Counted from the stretch's first letter, positions 1 through 9,063 are shown. The stretch is DNA of 64,000 nt from Bacteroidaceae bacterium (GCA_016280855.1 JAEEHP010000023.1:1-64000), one strand, 5' to 3'. Translations and numbers: made by a program. Notes: generated from the sequence alone by a model not told the origin.

Positions 1-82
1 AGGTGAGAACAGCTATCATATAGACAGAAGAAACATATTTCAACTTATCGCTCGGCTTTGCCGCTTCGCCTTTAGTGCGAAG

Positions 83-114
83 AACCTCATAACCTTATAA
101 CCTCATAACCTCAT
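83..114. repeat. 8-bp tandem array (AACCTCAT/AACCTTAT)x4
   Basis: Direct reading. Confidence 0.9.
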
Positions 115-158
115 AAGTTGAGCATATGCGAAACTTGAATACGTAATAACGTCGAAGC

Positions 159-1124
159 ATGAGCACGTGCCTTTCCGTCATCATCCCCATCTTCCGCGTC
201 GAAGCCTACATCGAACGGTGCACACGTTCGCTGATGGAGCAGACGCTGGACGACATCGAGTACATCTTCGTCGATGACTGCTCGCCCGATGCGAGCATCG
301 CGGTGCTGCAACGGGTTCTGAACGACTACCCCGAGCGGCAAGGACAGGTCCGCGTCCTCCGCCACACCGAGAACCGCGGCCTCCCCGCAGCACGCAACAC
401 AGGTCTGGCCGCCGCCACCGGCGACTACATCTTCCATTGCGACAGCGACGACTTCCTGGAACGCGATGCCTTGGCCTCGATGTACGAGGCGGCCGTCAAG
501 AACGAGGCCGACATCGTCTATACAGACTGGTACCTCAACTACCCCGATAAGGAACGCCTCATGCGATGTCCGGCTTACAACACGCCCGAAGAGGCTTTAT
601 GCGGATTGCTGCATGGCACGATGAAGTACAACGTCTGGAACAAGCTCGTGAAGCGGGAGCTTTATAACGAAAACGAAGACGGAAACGTAAGTTTTCCCGC
701 CGGCCACGGCATGGGCGAGGACATGACGATGATCCTGCTGTTTGCCAAGGCACGACGTGTGACTTATCTGCCCAAAGGCACCTATCATTATGTGCGGCAG
801 AACGAGAATGCCTTCACGGCAGCTCGCAGCGAAGTCTCCTACGACGACATGCGTTTCAACGCCGAGCGTGTCATCCAAGCGCTCGATGGACGGGTGCCCG
901 ACGAGGATCTCGCTTGCTTCAAGTTGAACGTGAAGTTTCCCTTCCTCATCAGCAACCGGCACGAGGACTACGAACGCTGGCAAACGTGGTTCCCGGAGGC
1001 GAACAACATGATTCCCAACCATAAGGTGTCAACGAGGGCACGAATGCTGGAACGCTGCGCTGCGCATCGCCTCTATGCCCCACTGAAGTTACATCACCTA
1101 TTGCTCCAAGTCACTCAACGATGA
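159..1124 (+). CDS. Glycosyltransferase family 2
   Basis: N-term LSVIIPIFRVEAYIERCTRSLMEQTLDDIEYIFVDDCSPD and DSDD motif typical of GT2. Confidence 0.93.
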   Translation: MSTCLSVIIPIFRVEAYIERCTRSLMEQTLDDIEYIFVDDCSPDASIAVLQRVLNDYPERQGQVRVLRHTENRGLPAARNTGLAAATGDYIFHCDSDDFLERDALASMYEAAVKNEADIVYTDWYLNYPDKERLMRCPAYNTPEEALCGLLHGTMKYNVWNKLVKRELYNENEDGNVSFPAGHGMGEDMTMILLFAKARRVTYLPKGTYHYVRQNENAFTAARSEVSYDDMRFNAERVIQALDGRVPDEDLACFKLNVKFPFLISNRHEDYERWQTWFPEANNMIPNHKVSTRARMLERCAAHRLYAPLKLHHLLLQVTQR

Positions 1125-2458
1125 AGTTCCTCAAAGGCTTAGCTGTTATCCTTTGCGTCGCCATAACGAGTATGTTCTATTTCCCCTTCGAGTTTCGCGC
1201 TCTGCCGGGAATGAACACCAAGAAGGCGATGGCAGCGATGGCCTTGGTCATCCTCTTCTTCAGGATGATCGGGAACAAGAAGCTCTCCGTAAGCCGGGAC
1301 TTCATCCTCCTGTCCCTCCTGGCAGGACTCGTCTCGTTCGCCGGCATCGTTTCCGTGACGCTCAACAACACCACCGACTACACCTACGCCACCTATATCA
1401 TGTCCTTTTGGGTGTGGTGGGGCGCGGCCTTCACGGTTTGCAGCGTCATCCGTTGGATCCATGGGCAACTGAATTGGCGGCTCATCGCCGCCTATCTGAC
1501 TGCCGTCTGCGTGTTCCAATGCATCATCACCCTTGCCATGGACAGCAATCCATTGGTGAAGCAAGCCATCAATTCGGTGGTGCTGCAACAGGACATGGTG
1601 TTCATGGGCAACGTACACCGCTTATATGGCATCGGTTGTGCGCTGGATGTGGCCGGCATGCGCTTTGCCGCAGTACTCGCGATCATCATGTACTTGCTGA
1701 CCGACAGCCGAGTCACCAAGCAATGGTACGAGAGCCTGCTCTATATCCTCGCCTTCCTGATCATCACGGTGGTTGGCAACATGATCGCCCGCACCACCTT
1801 AGTGGGCGTTGGCGTAGCACTTCTCTATCTGCTTTATGTCAGCGTGCGGCCTTCCTCGTCGTCACAGGCGAAGAAGAATAAGGTGTCGGCCGTGTGGTAT
1901 TGGCTGGTCGGAATCGCCGTCGTCAGCATTCCGTATTTCGTCTATTCTTACAACAACGACCCCAGGATGCACAGCCACCTGCGCTTTGCCTTCGAGGGCT
2001 TCTTCAACCTGGTGGAGAAAGGCGACTTCAACTATACGTCCAACGACCGCCTGAGGGAGATGTATGTGTGGCCGGACAATGCCAAGACATGGATCATCGG
2101 CGACGGGTACTTCGAGAATCCCCTAGAGACGGATGTCCACTATACGGGCGAGACAACGGAAGGCTACTACATGAGTACCGACGTAGGCTACGTGCGTTTC
2201 ATCTTCTACTTCGGTGTCGTGGGAATGCTGCTGTTCTCATACCTGATGCTCAAGGTGGCACAGGCCTGCGCCCATCAGTCCGATGACATGCTATGGCTCT
2301 TCGCCATGCTCCTGGCCCTGAATTTCATCGTGTGGTTCAAAGTGTCCTCCGACCTCTTCCTCGTATTCGCTCCCTTCCTGTGCTTAGGATATAACGATAA
2401 CGTGAACCTTGACGAAAACGAAAACGAAGATTGTCTACTTGATAGCTGCCACATGTAA
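1121..2458 (+). CDS. Polytopic membrane protein, probable O-antigen/EPS polymerase (Wzy-like)
   Basis: Many hydrophobic segments, position between GT genes, overlaps upstream CDS by 4 nt. Confidence 0.65.
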   Translation: MKFLKGLAVILCVAITSMFYFPFEFRALPGMNTKKAMAAMALVILFFRMIGNKKLSVSRDFILLSLLAGLVSFAGIVSVTLNNTTDYTYATYIMSFWVWWGAAFTVCSVIRWIHGQLNWRLIAAYLTAVCVFQCIITLAMDSNPLVKQAINSVVLQQDMVFMGNVHRLYGIGCALDVAGMRFAAVLAIIMYLLTDSRVTKQWYESLLYILAFLIITVVGNMIARTTLVGVGVALLYLLYVSVRPSSSSQAKKNKVSAVWYWLVGIAVVSIPYFVYSYNNDPRMHSHLRFAFEGFFNLVEKGDFNYTSNDRLREMYVWPDNAKTWIIGDGYFENPLETDVHYTGETTEGYYMSTDVGYVRFIFYFGVVGMLLFSYLMLKVAQACAHQSDDMLWLFAMLLALNFIVWFKVSSDLFLVFAPFLCLGYNDNVNLDENENEDCLLDSCHM

Positions 2459-3566
2459 CTCCGGCGGCATGGAACGGGTGCTGACCAACAAGGCCAACTG
2501 GCTCGTCGCCCAAGGCTATGAGGTGAGCATCGTGACCACCGACCAGCGGGGACGGGAGCCGTACTTCACGTTGGACGGACGCATCAGAACCTACGACCTG
2601 GACATCAACTACGATGCCGACAACGGCCGCCTGCTGAGCAAACTGCTTCGCTATCCCGTCCGGCAATGGAAGCACCGCCGCCGGCTGTCGAAGCTGCTCT
2701 GTCAGCTGCGGGCTGACGTGGTGGTCTGCATGTTCAACAACGACGTTTCGTTTGTCCACAAGCTACAGGACGGCAGCCGCAAGATACTGGAGATCCATTT
2801 CTCCAAGAACAAGAAGCTGCAATACGGCCGCCGCGGTCTCTGGGCGCTCGCCGACCGCTGGCGCACGAGGCAAGAAGAGAAGGTCGTCAGGAAATACAAC
2901 CGCTTCATCGTCCTCACACACGAAGATGCGGCTCTCTGGGGTAACCTACCCAACATCCGTGTCATACCCAATAGCAGACCCGACACCGTGCCCCCTCCCA
3001 TAAGGGAGGGCAACCGCTACCAGAGCAAGCGAGTCCTTGCCGTAGGACGCTACGACTATCAGAAGGGCTTCGACACGCTGATCAATATTTGGCATCAGAT
3101 AAATAGGACTCATCAACTACCGGATGGCTGGCACCTCGACATCGTGGGCGACGGCCCGCAGCGCCAAGAGCTCCAGCTGCAGATTGAGCGTCTGGGACTT
3201 GAGGACAGCGTTCACCTCGTGCCTCCTACATCCGACATCCAGTCGCTTTACCTCCGTTCGACCATCTTCGTGCTGACGTCCCGCTACGAGGGTTTGCCCA
3301 TGGTGCTGCTCGAAGCCCAGACTTACGGTTTGCCCATCATCGCCTTCGCCTGCCAATGCGGGCCGCGTGACGTCATTGAGGACGGAATCAACGGCTACCT
3401 CATCGAGGGTCGGGACGAGGCGCTGTTTGCTCAACGCCTGACGACTTTAATGAATGATCCATCCCTGCGCCAAGACATGGGCAACGCCGCCCTCCAAGCC
3501 TCCGAGCGCTTCTCCGAGGAACGCATCATGAGCAAGTGGCAAGAAGTAATGAATGAAGAATCGTAA
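2409..3566 (+). CDS. Glycosyltransferase family 4
   Basis: GGMERVL...GRYDYQKGFD...SRYEGLPMVLLEAQTYGLPIIAF (GT4 E-x7-E); track start is TTG and overlaps the upstream gene, so the exact start is uncertain. Confidence 0.9.
   Translation: MTKTKTKIVYLIAATCNSGGMERVLTNKANWLVAQGYEVSIVTTDQRGREPYFTLDGRIRTYDLDINYDADNGRLLSKLLRYPVRQWKHRRRLSKLLCQLRADVVVCMFNNDVSFVHKLQDGSRKILEIHFSKNKKLQYGRRGLWALADRWRTRQEEKVVRKYNRFIVLTHEDAALWGNLPNIRVIPNSRPDTVPPPIREGNRYQSKRVLAVGRYDYQKGFDTLINIWHQINRTHQLPDGWHLDIVGDGPQRQELQLQIERLGLEDSVHLVPPTSDIQSLYLRSTIFVLTSRYEGLPMVLLEAQTYGLPIIAFACQCGPRDVIEDGINGYLIEGRDEALFAQRLTTLMNDPSLRQDMGNAALQASERFSEERIMSKWQEVMNEES
2968..3011. repeat. Palindrome in GT gene: CCAATAGCAGACCC...CCCTCCC-ataa-GGGAGGG
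   Basis: Shares an identical 14-mer and palindromic core with 4087-4130. Confidence 0.8.
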
Positions 3567-4728
3567 ACTACTCGTTGTCTCAGCAGTGAACCTGCGCAAG
3601 GGTGGCACACTGACCATCCTGCGCAACTGCCTACAGGAACTGTCGGAGCTGGCTCAGCGCGACGAACTGCGTGTCGTGGCCTTGGTGCATGACCGTCAGC
3701 TCTGCGACTATCCGGGCATCGAGTATATCGAGTTGCCGTGGTCCGTGCGTTCGTGGGCACATCGGCTGTGGTGCGAATACGTCACCATGCACGGCATCTC
3801 ACATCGCCTCGGTGACATCGACCTATGGTTGTCGCTGCACGATACGACGCCTCGTGTGAAGGCACACCGCCAGGCCGTCTATTGCCACAACTCATACCCC
3901 TTCTTCCGCTGGCATTGGCACCACCTATGGCAGAACTACCGCATCGTCTGCTTCGCCCTCTTCACCAAGCTCATCTACCGCATCAACCTGCACCGCAACG
4001 CCTTCGTCATCGTGCAGTCGCAGTGGTTTCGCGAGGCATTCCAGCAGATGTTCCAATGGGACAAGAATAAGATCGTGGTGTTTCCACCAATAGCAGACCC
4101 ACCCCCCGCCCTCCCTGTAAGGGAGGGAGCGGTTACCTTCAAGGACTGCAAAGCGGATGCCTGCTCAGAACATTCTGCTCCCTCCCTTACAGGGAGGGCG
4201 GGGGGTGGGTCTTCCTTTCTCTACCCCGCCTACCCCGACGTCCACAAGAACTTCGAATGCCTCTGCGAGGCGGCACGATTGCTGGAGGAGGAAGTTGGGG
4301 AGGGGCGCTTCGAGGTACTACTGACCACCTCACCCGATTTCAACCGCTACAGCCGATGGCTGCATCGACGCTGGGGTCACGTCAAGTCCATCCGTTTCTG
4401 CGGTTTCCTCCCCAAGGCAGAACTCGAGGCGTTGTATGCCTCAGCCTCCTGCCTCGTCTTTCCATCACAGGTAGAGACATGGGGACTGCCGATCAGCGAG
4501 TTCGCCAAGACCGGACGCCCGATGCTCTTAGCCGACCGCCCCTACGCCCACGAGACAGCAGGCGGAAGCGCCAGCACCGCCTTCTTCGACCCCGATGAAC
4601 CACAACAACTCAAACAACTCATGCTTCAACTTCTACTAGGAGACCACAGCAACTTACACGACATTAAACCAACGATGCCCCAACCTCCTATCGCTCACTC
4701 CTGGAACGAAGTCATCAATCATCATTGA
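3553..4728 (+). CDS. Glycosyltransferase (GT4-like) carrying an in-frame palindromic insert
   Basis: FLYPAYPDVHKNFE...VFPSQVETWGLPISEFAKTGRPML; internal low-complexity stretch encoded by 4095-4212. Confidence 0.85.
   Translation: MKNRKLLVVSAVNLRKGGTLTILRNCLQELSELAQRDELRVVALVHDRQLCDYPGIEYIELPWSVRSWAHRLWCEYVTMHGISHRLGDIDLWLSLHDTTPRVKAHRQAVYCHNSYPFFRWHWHHLWQNYRIVCFALFTKLIYRINLHRNAFVIVQSQWFREAFQQMFQWDKNKIVVFPPIADPPPALPVREGAVTFKDCKADACSEHSAPSLTGRAGGGSSFLYPAYPDVHKNFECLCEAARLLEEEVGEGRFEVLLTTSPDFNRYSRWLHRRWGHVKSIRFCGFLPKAELEALYASASCLVFPSQVETWGLPISEFAKTGRPMLLADRPYAHETAGGSASTAFFDPDEPQQLKQLMLQLLLGDHSNLHDIKPTMPQPPIAHSWNEVINHH
4095..4212. repeat. 36-bp perfect inverted repeat (4095-4130 / 4177-4212) with 46-bp spacer inside a GT gene
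   Basis: AGACCCACCCCCCGCCCTCCCTGTAAGGGAGGGAGC and its exact reverse complement. Confidence 0.97.
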
Positions 4729-4799
4729 GCATTCATCAATCACCAATCACCATTCATCAATCATCAATCACCATTCATCAATCATCAATCATCAATCAT
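4712..4799. repeat. 7-bp tandem array, 12 units of TCATCAA/TCACCAT type
   Basis: Strict 7-nt register from inside one CDS end to the ATG of the next. Confidence 0.97.
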
Positions 4800-5913
4800 G
4801 CGAATTCTTCAACTCGGTAAATTCTATCCCCTGAAGGGTGGCGTAGAGAAAGTCATGTACGCTCTGGCCGAAGGCTTGTCGCAGCGTGGCATCGACTGCG
4901 ATGCCATGTTTGCCAGCAAGGATGGGCACACCGAGGACATACAGCTCAACGAGCACTGCCACATCTATGTCTGCCGTACCATCTTAGAAGCCAAGGCAAC
5001 GATGATTGCCCCTACCATGGTGACGACGCTGGTGCAGATCTGCAACCACTACGATATCATCCACGTCCACCATCCCGACCCGATGGCCGCCCTGGCGATC
5101 TATGCCTCTGGCTTCAAAGGTCTTGTCGTGCTGCACTGGCATTGCGACATCATCCGCCAGAACAAGCTGCTCAAGTTCTACCGTTCCCTACAGAACTGGC
5201 TCATCCGTCGCGCCGATGTCATCGTAGGCACGTCGCCCGTCTATCTGCAGCAGTCCGACGCCCTGGCACAGGTACAGCAGAAATGCCGTTGCATCCCCAT
5301 CGGCGTTTACGAGACCACGCCCAACCCGGCGCTGACGCAACGGCTCAAAGAACGCTACGCCGGCAAGCATATCATCTTCTCCCTCGGACGCCTGGTACTC
5401 TACAAAGGCTACGAATACCTCATCGAAGCCGCCACCTACCTGCCCGATGATTACGTGGTGTTGATCGGCGGTACGGGGTATCAGCAGAACCACCTGCAAG
5501 AACTCATCGTGAGCCGTGGCTTACAGGACAAGGTCAAGCTGGTGGGCTTCATTTCCGAAGACCACTTAGGCGCCTACTTCGATGCCTGCGACCTCTTCTG
5601 CCTCACGTCCATCGACAAGCGCGAGGCTTTCGCCATCGTGCAGGTCAAGGCGATGATCCACGCCAAGCCCATCGTAGCCACCGACATACCAGGATCGGGA
5701 GTGCCATGGGTGAATCAGAACGACGTCACCGGCATCAACGTGCCGCCGTACGACAGCAAGGCCACCGCCCAGGCCATCATGGACATCTGCACCGACCAGC
5801 AGCGCTATCAACGCTATTGCCGGCAATCGCGGCAACGCTACGAACAGCTGTTCCGCATGGAGGATATGATCACCGCCTGCCAACAGCTTTACGAAGAGAT
5901 GATCAAGTCGTGA
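4798..5913 (+). CDS. Glycosyltransferase family 4
   Basis: GGVEKVMYALAEGL...SLGRLVLYKGYEYLIEA...REAFAIVQVKAMIHAKPIVATDIPGSG. Confidence 0.92.
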   Translation: MRILQLGKFYPLKGGVEKVMYALAEGLSQRGIDCDAMFASKDGHTEDIQLNEHCHIYVCRTILEAKATMIAPTMVTTLVQICNHYDIIHVHHPDPMAALAIYASGFKGLVVLHWHCDIIRQNKLLKFYRSLQNWLIRRADVIVGTSPVYLQQSDALAQVQQKCRCIPIGVYETTPNPALTQRLKERYAGKHIIFSLGRLVLYKGYEYLIEAATYLPDDYVVLIGGTGYQQNHLQELIVSRGLQDKVKLVGFISEDHLGAYFDACDLFCLTSIDKREAFAIVQVKAMIHAKPIVATDIPGSGVPWVNQNDVTGINVPPYDSKATAQAIMDICTDQQRYQRYCRQSRQRYEQLFRMEDMITACQQLYEEMIKS

Positions 5914-5943
5914 TTTCGACATTTCGGAATTTCGAGCTTCGAC
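5913..5943. repeat. 8-bp degenerate array ATTTCGAC/ATTTCGGA/ATTTCGAG
   Basis: Direct reading. Confidence 0.7.
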
Positions 5944-5959
5944 AACAATAAATCAGCTA

Positions 5960-6532
5960 ATGAAAAGAACCTTCGACATCATTTTAGCCATCCTTTCCAT
6001 CATCATCTTTGCCATCCCCATGCTGCTCATCTATCTGAGTATATGCTTGAGTGGAGGTGGCTGCGTCATCTATCGTCAGGAGCGCATCGGCTACAAGGGC
6101 AAGCCCTTCATGCTCTACAAATTCCGCTCCATGAAGACCAATGCCGAGATGGACGGTCAGCCCATGCTCTTCACGAACGACGACCCTCGCCTGACACGCA
6201 TCGGACGCTTCCTGCGTGCCCATCACCTCGATGAGTTCCCTCAGCTGTGGAACATCCTGCGTGGCGAGATGTCCTTCGTGGGTCCGCGCCCCGAACGCAA
6301 ATACTACATCGACCAGATCCTGCAACGCCGTCCCGACTACGTACGGCTCTATGCCCTGCGGCCCGGCATCTTCTCACGTGCCACCCTCTACAACGGCTAC
6401 ACCGACACCATCGACAAGATGATCACCCGCTTGGACATGGACCTCGCCTACCTCGAGGAGCGGACCCTGTGGCTCGACATCAAGATCATCGGCCTCACGG
6501 CCATTGCCATCATCACTGGAAAGAAATTCTGA
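5960..6532 (+). CDS. Priming sugar transferase (undecaprenyl-phosphate phosphoglycosyl transferase, short monotopic form)
   Basis: Single TM, YRQERIGYKGKPFMLYKFRSM, DEFPQLWNILRGEMSFVGPRPE. Confidence 0.95.
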   Translation: MKRTFDIILAILSIIIFAIPMLLIYLSICLSGGGCVIYRQERIGYKGKPFMLYKFRSMKTNAEMDGQPMLFTNDDPRLTRIGRFLRAHHLDEFPQLWNILRGEMSFVGPRPERKYYIDQILQRRPDYVRLYALRPGIFSRATLYNGYTDTIDKMITRLDMDLAYLEERTLWLDIKIIGLTAIAIITGKKF

Positions 6533-6798
6533 TGCGACTCAAAGCTGACCTCCACCACGTCAACGTAGGCAAAGACCACTTCATCATCGACCCCGACGGC
6601 GGGGCCATCGACCTCACGGACCTCTACGCCATGAACGAGGCGGCAGCCTATTTGTGGGAGCAGTTCTCCAACCGCGACTTCACACCCGAAGAGATGGCCC
6701 GCGAGCTTGCCGCATCCTACGACGTAAGCCACGAACAGGCATTGACCGACGTACGCCAGCTTCTGCAGACATGGAACGAGTACGGACTGATCGTATGA
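6532..6798 (+). CDS. PqqD-like (RRE-fold) small protein
   Basis: ATG at 6532 overlaps the sugar-transferase stop; MRLKADLHHVNVGKDHFIIDPDGGAIDLTDLYAMNEAAAYLWEQF...DVRQLLQTWNEYGLIV fits the PqqD pattern (LN-like..a..lW....t.eel......DV..ll..l...GLI). Confidence 0.8.
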   Translation: MRLKADLHHVNVGKDHFIIDPDGGAIDLTDLYAMNEAAAYLWEQFSNRDFTPEEMARELAASYDVSHEQALTDVRQLLQTWNEYGLIV

Positions 6799-7895
6799 CA
6801 CGCTGCCAGCAGGCTTTCTTCGAGCTCCTGCGCTGCGGACTCTGGGGCACCACACCCGCAGCCGACTGCTTCCCCCTCACACCCGGCGAATGGCAGCAGG
6901 TGTACGACGAGGCGTGCCGCCAGACCGTGCAAGGCGTGGTCTATGATGCGCTGCAACGCCTGCCCGACGACCTCGTGCCGCCAACGGCGCTCACCCTACA
7001 GTGGACCTCGGACGTCGCCGCCATCATGGCCTCGCACCGCAACATGCAACGTGTCGTCGCGGTCACCTACAACCTCCTTCGTCAGGCCGGCACCGAGCCC
7101 GTCCTCATCAAGGGACTCGCCTCGGCCCATTGCTACGAGAAACCACAGTTGCGGGTCAACGGCGACATCGACTGGTACCTGCCGTCCAACGTCCTGGACA
7201 CCCTTCCCACCGCCCTCGAACGTCAGGGCATACAGAGCGAACGCCACGCCGACGGCAGCCTGTGCTTCAGCTATGACGACACCGAGGTCGAGCTGCATCC
7301 TCGTCTGGCAGACCTCCTCTGGCCCGCCCATCAGAAGACAATATATAATATGAACGTGCGTGAGGGCTTTGCCACACTCCAAGTCGGCGCCCCTGGAGAG
7401 ACGTCCATCGACGTGCCGACGCCCGGCGCCGTGGTCACCCTCCTCATCCACGCCGCGCATATCTTCAAGCACACCGCCTCCGTAGGCATCGGCCTCCGCC
7501 AGTTCTGCGACCTGGCATGTGCCCTTCACCACCTCAGCGGGAGCTACGACCCCGCCCTTCTCACCGCAGCCCTCCGCGACACCGGCCTCCTGCGCTGGTC
7601 GCGTCTGCTGGAACAATTCCTCCATCGCCACCTTGGCATGGACACCACCCTACCCATCGACGATGCGTCGGCCTCCGCTGCCGACTGCGACCGTCTCCTC
7701 CGCCTAACCCTCAGCGGAGGCAACTTCGGGCAACACAACGCCCAATGGCAACAAGCCCACACACGGGGACGCAACCGTCTCCACACCCTGCGAAGCCTCT
7801 GCAGCCATGCACCCTTCGCCCTCCGATATGCACCCAAAGAAACCCTCAGCCTCCTTTTCTCGCTGGCCAAGGGACAAAAGAATATTCAAATTTAA
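6795..7895 (+). CDS. Nucleotidyltransferase family protein (NTP_transf_5-like)
   Basis: ATGA overlap with the PqqD-like gene; PVLIKGLASAHCYEKPQLRVNGDIDWYLP...VELHPRL pattern. True start 6795, not the 6654 given in the track. Confidence 0.8.
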   Translation: MTRCQQAFFELLRCGLWGTTPAADCFPLTPGEWQQVYDEACRQTVQGVVYDALQRLPDDLVPPTALTLQWTSDVAAIMASHRNMQRVVAVTYNLLRQAGTEPVLIKGLASAHCYEKPQLRVNGDIDWYLPSNVLDTLPTALERQGIQSERHADGSLCFSYDDTEVELHPRLADLLWPAHQKTIYNMNVREGFATLQVGAPGETSIDVPTPGAVVTLLIHAAHIFKHTASVGIGLRQFCDLACALHHLSGSYDPALLTAALRDTGLLRWSRLLEQFLHRHLGMDTTLPIDDASASAADCDRLLRLTLSGGNFGQHNAQWQQAHTRGRNRLHTLRSLCSHAPFALRYAPKETLSLLFSLAKGQKNIQI

Positions 7896-7910
7896 AAATT
7901 ATATACGATT

Positions 7911-8090
7911 ATGGAAAAGAAAAACTATTCGGGACTGACAACGAAGCGTGTCAAAGTCGCCTGTCAACCCATCATGGCCGTTTCCGACAGCAAGATGAAA
8001 GTGAAGACCACTACTGTTAACGGCACAGATGAATGGGTAGAAGACAACAATGCCGGCTCGCTGCAAACCAGCATCAGCTCAGAGCTCTAA
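7911..8090 (+). CDS. 59-aa peptide, hypothetical (possible precursor-like peptide)
   Basis: Manually translated: MEKKNYSGLTTKRVKVACQPIMAVSDSKMKVKTTTVNGTDEWVEDNNAGSLQTSISSEL*; co-oriented in the gap between 6795-7895 and the wza-like gene; below the track length cutoff. Confidence 0.65.
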   Translation: MEKKNYSGLTTKRVKVACQPIMAVSDSKMKVKTTTVNGTDEWVEDNNAGSLQTSISSEL

Positions 8091-8142
8091 CCCCAAGCCG
8101 GCACCCCATTCTCACACCTCTTAAGTAGCCGATCATCACGTT

Positions 8143-8937
8143 ATGAATCACTATCCCCACCCATGCAGGGCTGCCACCGGCATCCTGCTCTGCATCGCCG
8201 TATTGATGCTGGGATCCTGCAAGCCCAAGAAATTCATCTATCTGGAGGATATGCCCGTGAACATCGCGGTGCCTATCTCCCAGAAACAGGAGACCCGCGT
8301 CAAGCCTGGCGACCGCCTCGACATCCACGTCAGCTGCACCAAGCAGGAGCTGGCGATGCCCTTCAACAATGCCTCCTACCGCGTCAACCTCGAGAGCACC
8401 ACGGTCACCCCAGAGGCTACAGCCTCCGAGGGCTATCTCGTCGATGACGAGGGTTGCATCAACTTCCCCATCCTCGGACGGCTCCAGGTCGGCGAGCTCA
8501 CCCTGCAACAGGTCAACGAGTTCGTCGAGGGACTGCTCACCGAAGGCAACCACATGCCCGACGCCCTCGTCGATACGCGCATCACCAACTTCACCATCTA
8601 TGGCCTCGGAGCCCTCAACCCCAGCAAGCTGATCGTGCCCGAGGGACAAATCAACATCCTGCAGGCTTTAGCGCAGATGGGCGACTTGGAAGGACGCGCC
8701 AAGTATAAAAAGGTACGTGTCATACGCGAGGAGTACGGCCAACGAACGGAGTACGACCTCGACATGACCACAACAGCCATCTTCACCTCACCGGCCTTCA
8801 ACCTTCAACAGAACGACATCGTCTATGCCGAGCCCAACAAGAAGAAGTCCGATGCCCCCAACAAGGCGGCCATCTGGATCTCCATGCTCGCCACGATTGC
8901 GTCTATTGCCTACAGCGTAACGTATATTTTGAAATAG
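8143..8937 (+). CDS. Polysaccharide biosynthesis/export lipoprotein (Wza family)
   Basis: Lipobox MLGSCK; VKPGDRLDIHVS..., INFPILGRLQVGELTLQQV, C-terminal TM. Confidence 0.92.
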   Translation: MNHYPHPCRAATGILLCIAVLMLGSCKPKKFIYLEDMPVNIAVPISQKQETRVKPGDRLDIHVSCTKQELAMPFNNASYRVNLESTTVTPEATASEGYLVDDEGCINFPILGRLQVGELTLQQVNEFVEGLLTEGNHMPDALVDTRITNFTIYGLGALNPSKLIVPEGQINILQALAQMGDLEGRAKYKKVRVIREEYGQRTEYDLDMTTTAIFTSPAFNLQQNDIVYAEPNKKKSDAPNKAAIWISMLATIASIAYSVTYILK

Positions 8938-9062
8938 TTGACGAGTTGACAAGTTGACAAGTTGACGAGTTGAGAGTTGACGAGTTGACGAGTTGACGAG
9001 TTGACAAGTTGACGAGTTGACAAGTTGACAAGTTTAAAGTTTAAGGTTTAAAGTTTAAAGTT
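8936..9062. repeat. Array: ~12 units GTTGACRA (8 bp) then ~4 units GTTTAAA (7 bp)
   Basis: Fills the whole wza-wzc intergenic gap. Confidence 0.97.
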
Positions 9063-9063
9063 A

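Noticed and set aside
6247-6531. N-terminal part of the 6247-6798 ORF
   Set aside because: Out of frame over the sugar transferase; the PqqD-like gene starts at 6532.
7517-8020. 167-aa plus ORF
   Set aside because: Out-of-frame Pro/Arg/His-rich shadow of the nucleotidyltransferase and small-peptide genes.
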